This document shows, one piece after another, positions 6,385-6,942 of a DNA stretch of 6,942 nt. The notes beneath the pieces are model-generated. The model made no database searches and had not been told where the DNA came from. It saw only the letters and a list, made by a program, of their open reading frames with translations. The first letter of the stretch is position 1, and the number at the start of each line of letters is the position of its first letter. A program made the position numbers and the translations under genes. The stretch is from JBGOUV01 sp041477815 (GTDB lineage Bacteria; Acidobacteriota; Terriglobia; Bryobacterales; JACQDG01), in the NCBI GenBank assembly GCA_041477815.1, contig JBGOUV010000375.1, positions 1-6,942 on the forward strand, read 5' to 3'.

Positions 6385-6398
6385 CATGCAGGTGCATG
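6385..6398. promoter_or_regulatory. Palindrome CATGCA-GG-TGCATG in divergent intergenic region
   Basis: A perfect 6-bp dyad with a 2-nt centre lies midway between the dehydrogenase and the rightmost TPR gene. Related pieces GCAT (6362-6365) and ATGC (6372-6375) lie just left of it. It may be an operator controlling one or both divergent genes. No known regulator motif is assigned. Confidence 0.3.
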
Positions 6399-6428
6399 CC
6401 TTGACGCCGGCCATGTTGCTCCCGCCGG

Positions 6429-6457
6429 TTGCTTCACGTCTCACATTTTCCTATCAT
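6429..6457 (+). promoter_or_regulatory. Candidate promoter directly abutting the TPR gene start
   Basis: TTGCTT (6429-6434) is followed after 17 nt by TATCAT (6452-6457), five of six matches to TATAAT; the -35 is weak, with three of six matches. The expected transcription start, about 7 nt downstream of the -10, falls on or next to the A of ATG 6464, so the mRNA could be leaderless. GGAG at 6458-6461 is only 2 nt from the ATG, too close for a normal Shine-Dalgarno sequence. Confidence 0.4.
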
Positions 6458-6463
6458 GGAGCC

Positions 6464-6942
6464 ATGTTTCTCCTGCGCTGCCTCTGTTGCGGCGCGCTGC
6501 TGGCCGCGCCACAACGCGACCCCGCCAAACATCTCGAGCAAGGCGCCGCTTACCTCCGGCAGAACCAGCTCGATCCCGCCATCCGCGAGCTGACCCGCGC
6601 CATCGCCATCAACCCCCGTTCGGCTCCCGCCCATCTCCTGCTCGGTCAGGCCTACTTGGCCAAGGGCGCCGCCGAGCTCGTCGCCGAGGCCAAAGCCGAA
6701 TTCCAACAGGCCGAGGACATCGACCCCTCCCAAACCCTCGCCAGCTTCTACATCGCCAAGATCGACCTCGACCTCGGCCGCCTCGCCCGCGCCGAAGACG
6801 AGCTCCAGCGCGCTCTCGCCCGGACTCCCGACTCGCCCTACCTGGTGGCTCTGCTGGGGGAGATCCGCCGCCGGCAGGGCTATACCGAGGAAGCCGTCGC
6901 TCTGGCCACGCGCGCCCTCGCCTCCGATCCCAACGCCGCGCC
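6464..6942 (+). CDS. Exported TPR protein, N-terminal part (3' end outside window)
   Basis: The frame is open from ATG 6464 to the window end, 159 complete codons. MFLLRCLCCGALLAAPQRD looks like a short signal peptide, with possible cleavage after LAA (13-15). The cysteines at 6, 8 and 9 do not form a standard lipobox. Four TPR units follow: 22-55 (KHLEQGAAYLRQNQLDPAIRE...), 56-91 (lengthened by two residues in KGAAELVAEAKAEF), 92-125 (FYIAKIDLDLGRLARAEDEL) and 126-159 (GEIRRRQGYTEEAVALATRAL). The protein is probably a periplasmic or cell-surface scaffold, with anything C-terminal unseen. It is divergent from the dehydrogenase with a 196-bp gap. A Shine-Dalgarno at normal spacing is absent. 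An ATG at 6456 is in another frame that does not give TPRs. The antisense frame at 6434-6733 is a shadow. Confidence 0.85.
   Translation, partial: MFLLRCLCCGALLAAPQRDPAKHLEQGAAYLRQNQLDPAIRELTRAIAINPRSAPAHLLLGQAYLAKGAAELVAEAKAEFQQAEDIDPSQTLASFYIAKIDLDLGRLARAEDELQRALARTPDSPYLVALLGEIRRRQGYTEEAVALATRALASDPNAA

Noticed and set aside
6401..6406. TTGACG as -35 for the rightmost TPR gene
   Set aside because: There is no -10-like sequence at 16-19 nt downstream; the TTGCTT/TATCAT pair fits better.

Overview
The window comes from a GC-rich bacterial chromosome. The exported M20 amidohydrolase, the PQQ-type dehydrogenase fused to a c-type cytochrome, and TPR proteins at both ends fit an aerobic soil bacterium, most likely an Acidobacteriota member of the Solibacter/Bryobacter type. 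That placement is inferred from gene content and base composition; there is no marker gene. No rRNA, tRNA, CRISPR array or recognisable transposase was seen.

Layout, left to right. (1) 1-819 (+): C-terminal part of a membrane-anchored TPR protein with six 34-residue repeats. (2) 824-1649: a clearly less GC-rich segment with two small minus-strand genes of unrecognised family (1098-1505, then 727-1092) in a tight two-gene operon. A candidate promoter and dyad lie upstream of it. It is bracketed by an exact 16-bp inverted repeat (808-823 / 1650-1665) that contains the stop codons of both outer genes. (3) 1654-3090 (-): secreted M20D (AbgB-like) amidohydrolase. (4) 3120-3905 (+): cytosolic glycerophosphodiester phosphodiesterase, divergent from the amidohydrolase with a 29-bp gap. 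(5) 3906-4101: convergent intergenic region rich in GC hairpins. (6) 4102-6267 (-): periplasmic glucose/sorbosone-type dehydrogenase fused to a diheme cytochrome c module. (7) 6268-6463: divergent intergenic region with a CATGCA dyad and a promoter placed so that the next gene could be leaderless. (8) 6464-6942 (+): start of an exported TPR protein that runs off the window.

The long-established genes look like independent scavenging and catabolic functions: release of amide-bound substrates outside the cytoplasm, glycerol-3-phosphate recovery from glycerophosphodiesters, and periplasmic sugar oxidation with electrons passed to fused hemes. They alternate in strand and do not form one operon. 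The most unusual part is the two-gene island at 824-1649. If it is removed together with one copy of the flanking GTAC, the two convergent neighbours would end in a single perfect 28-bp palindrome. This suggests insertion into the centre of a bidirectional terminator-like palindrome. The alternative is a mobile cassette whose 16-bp terminal repeats give stop codons to both flanking genes.
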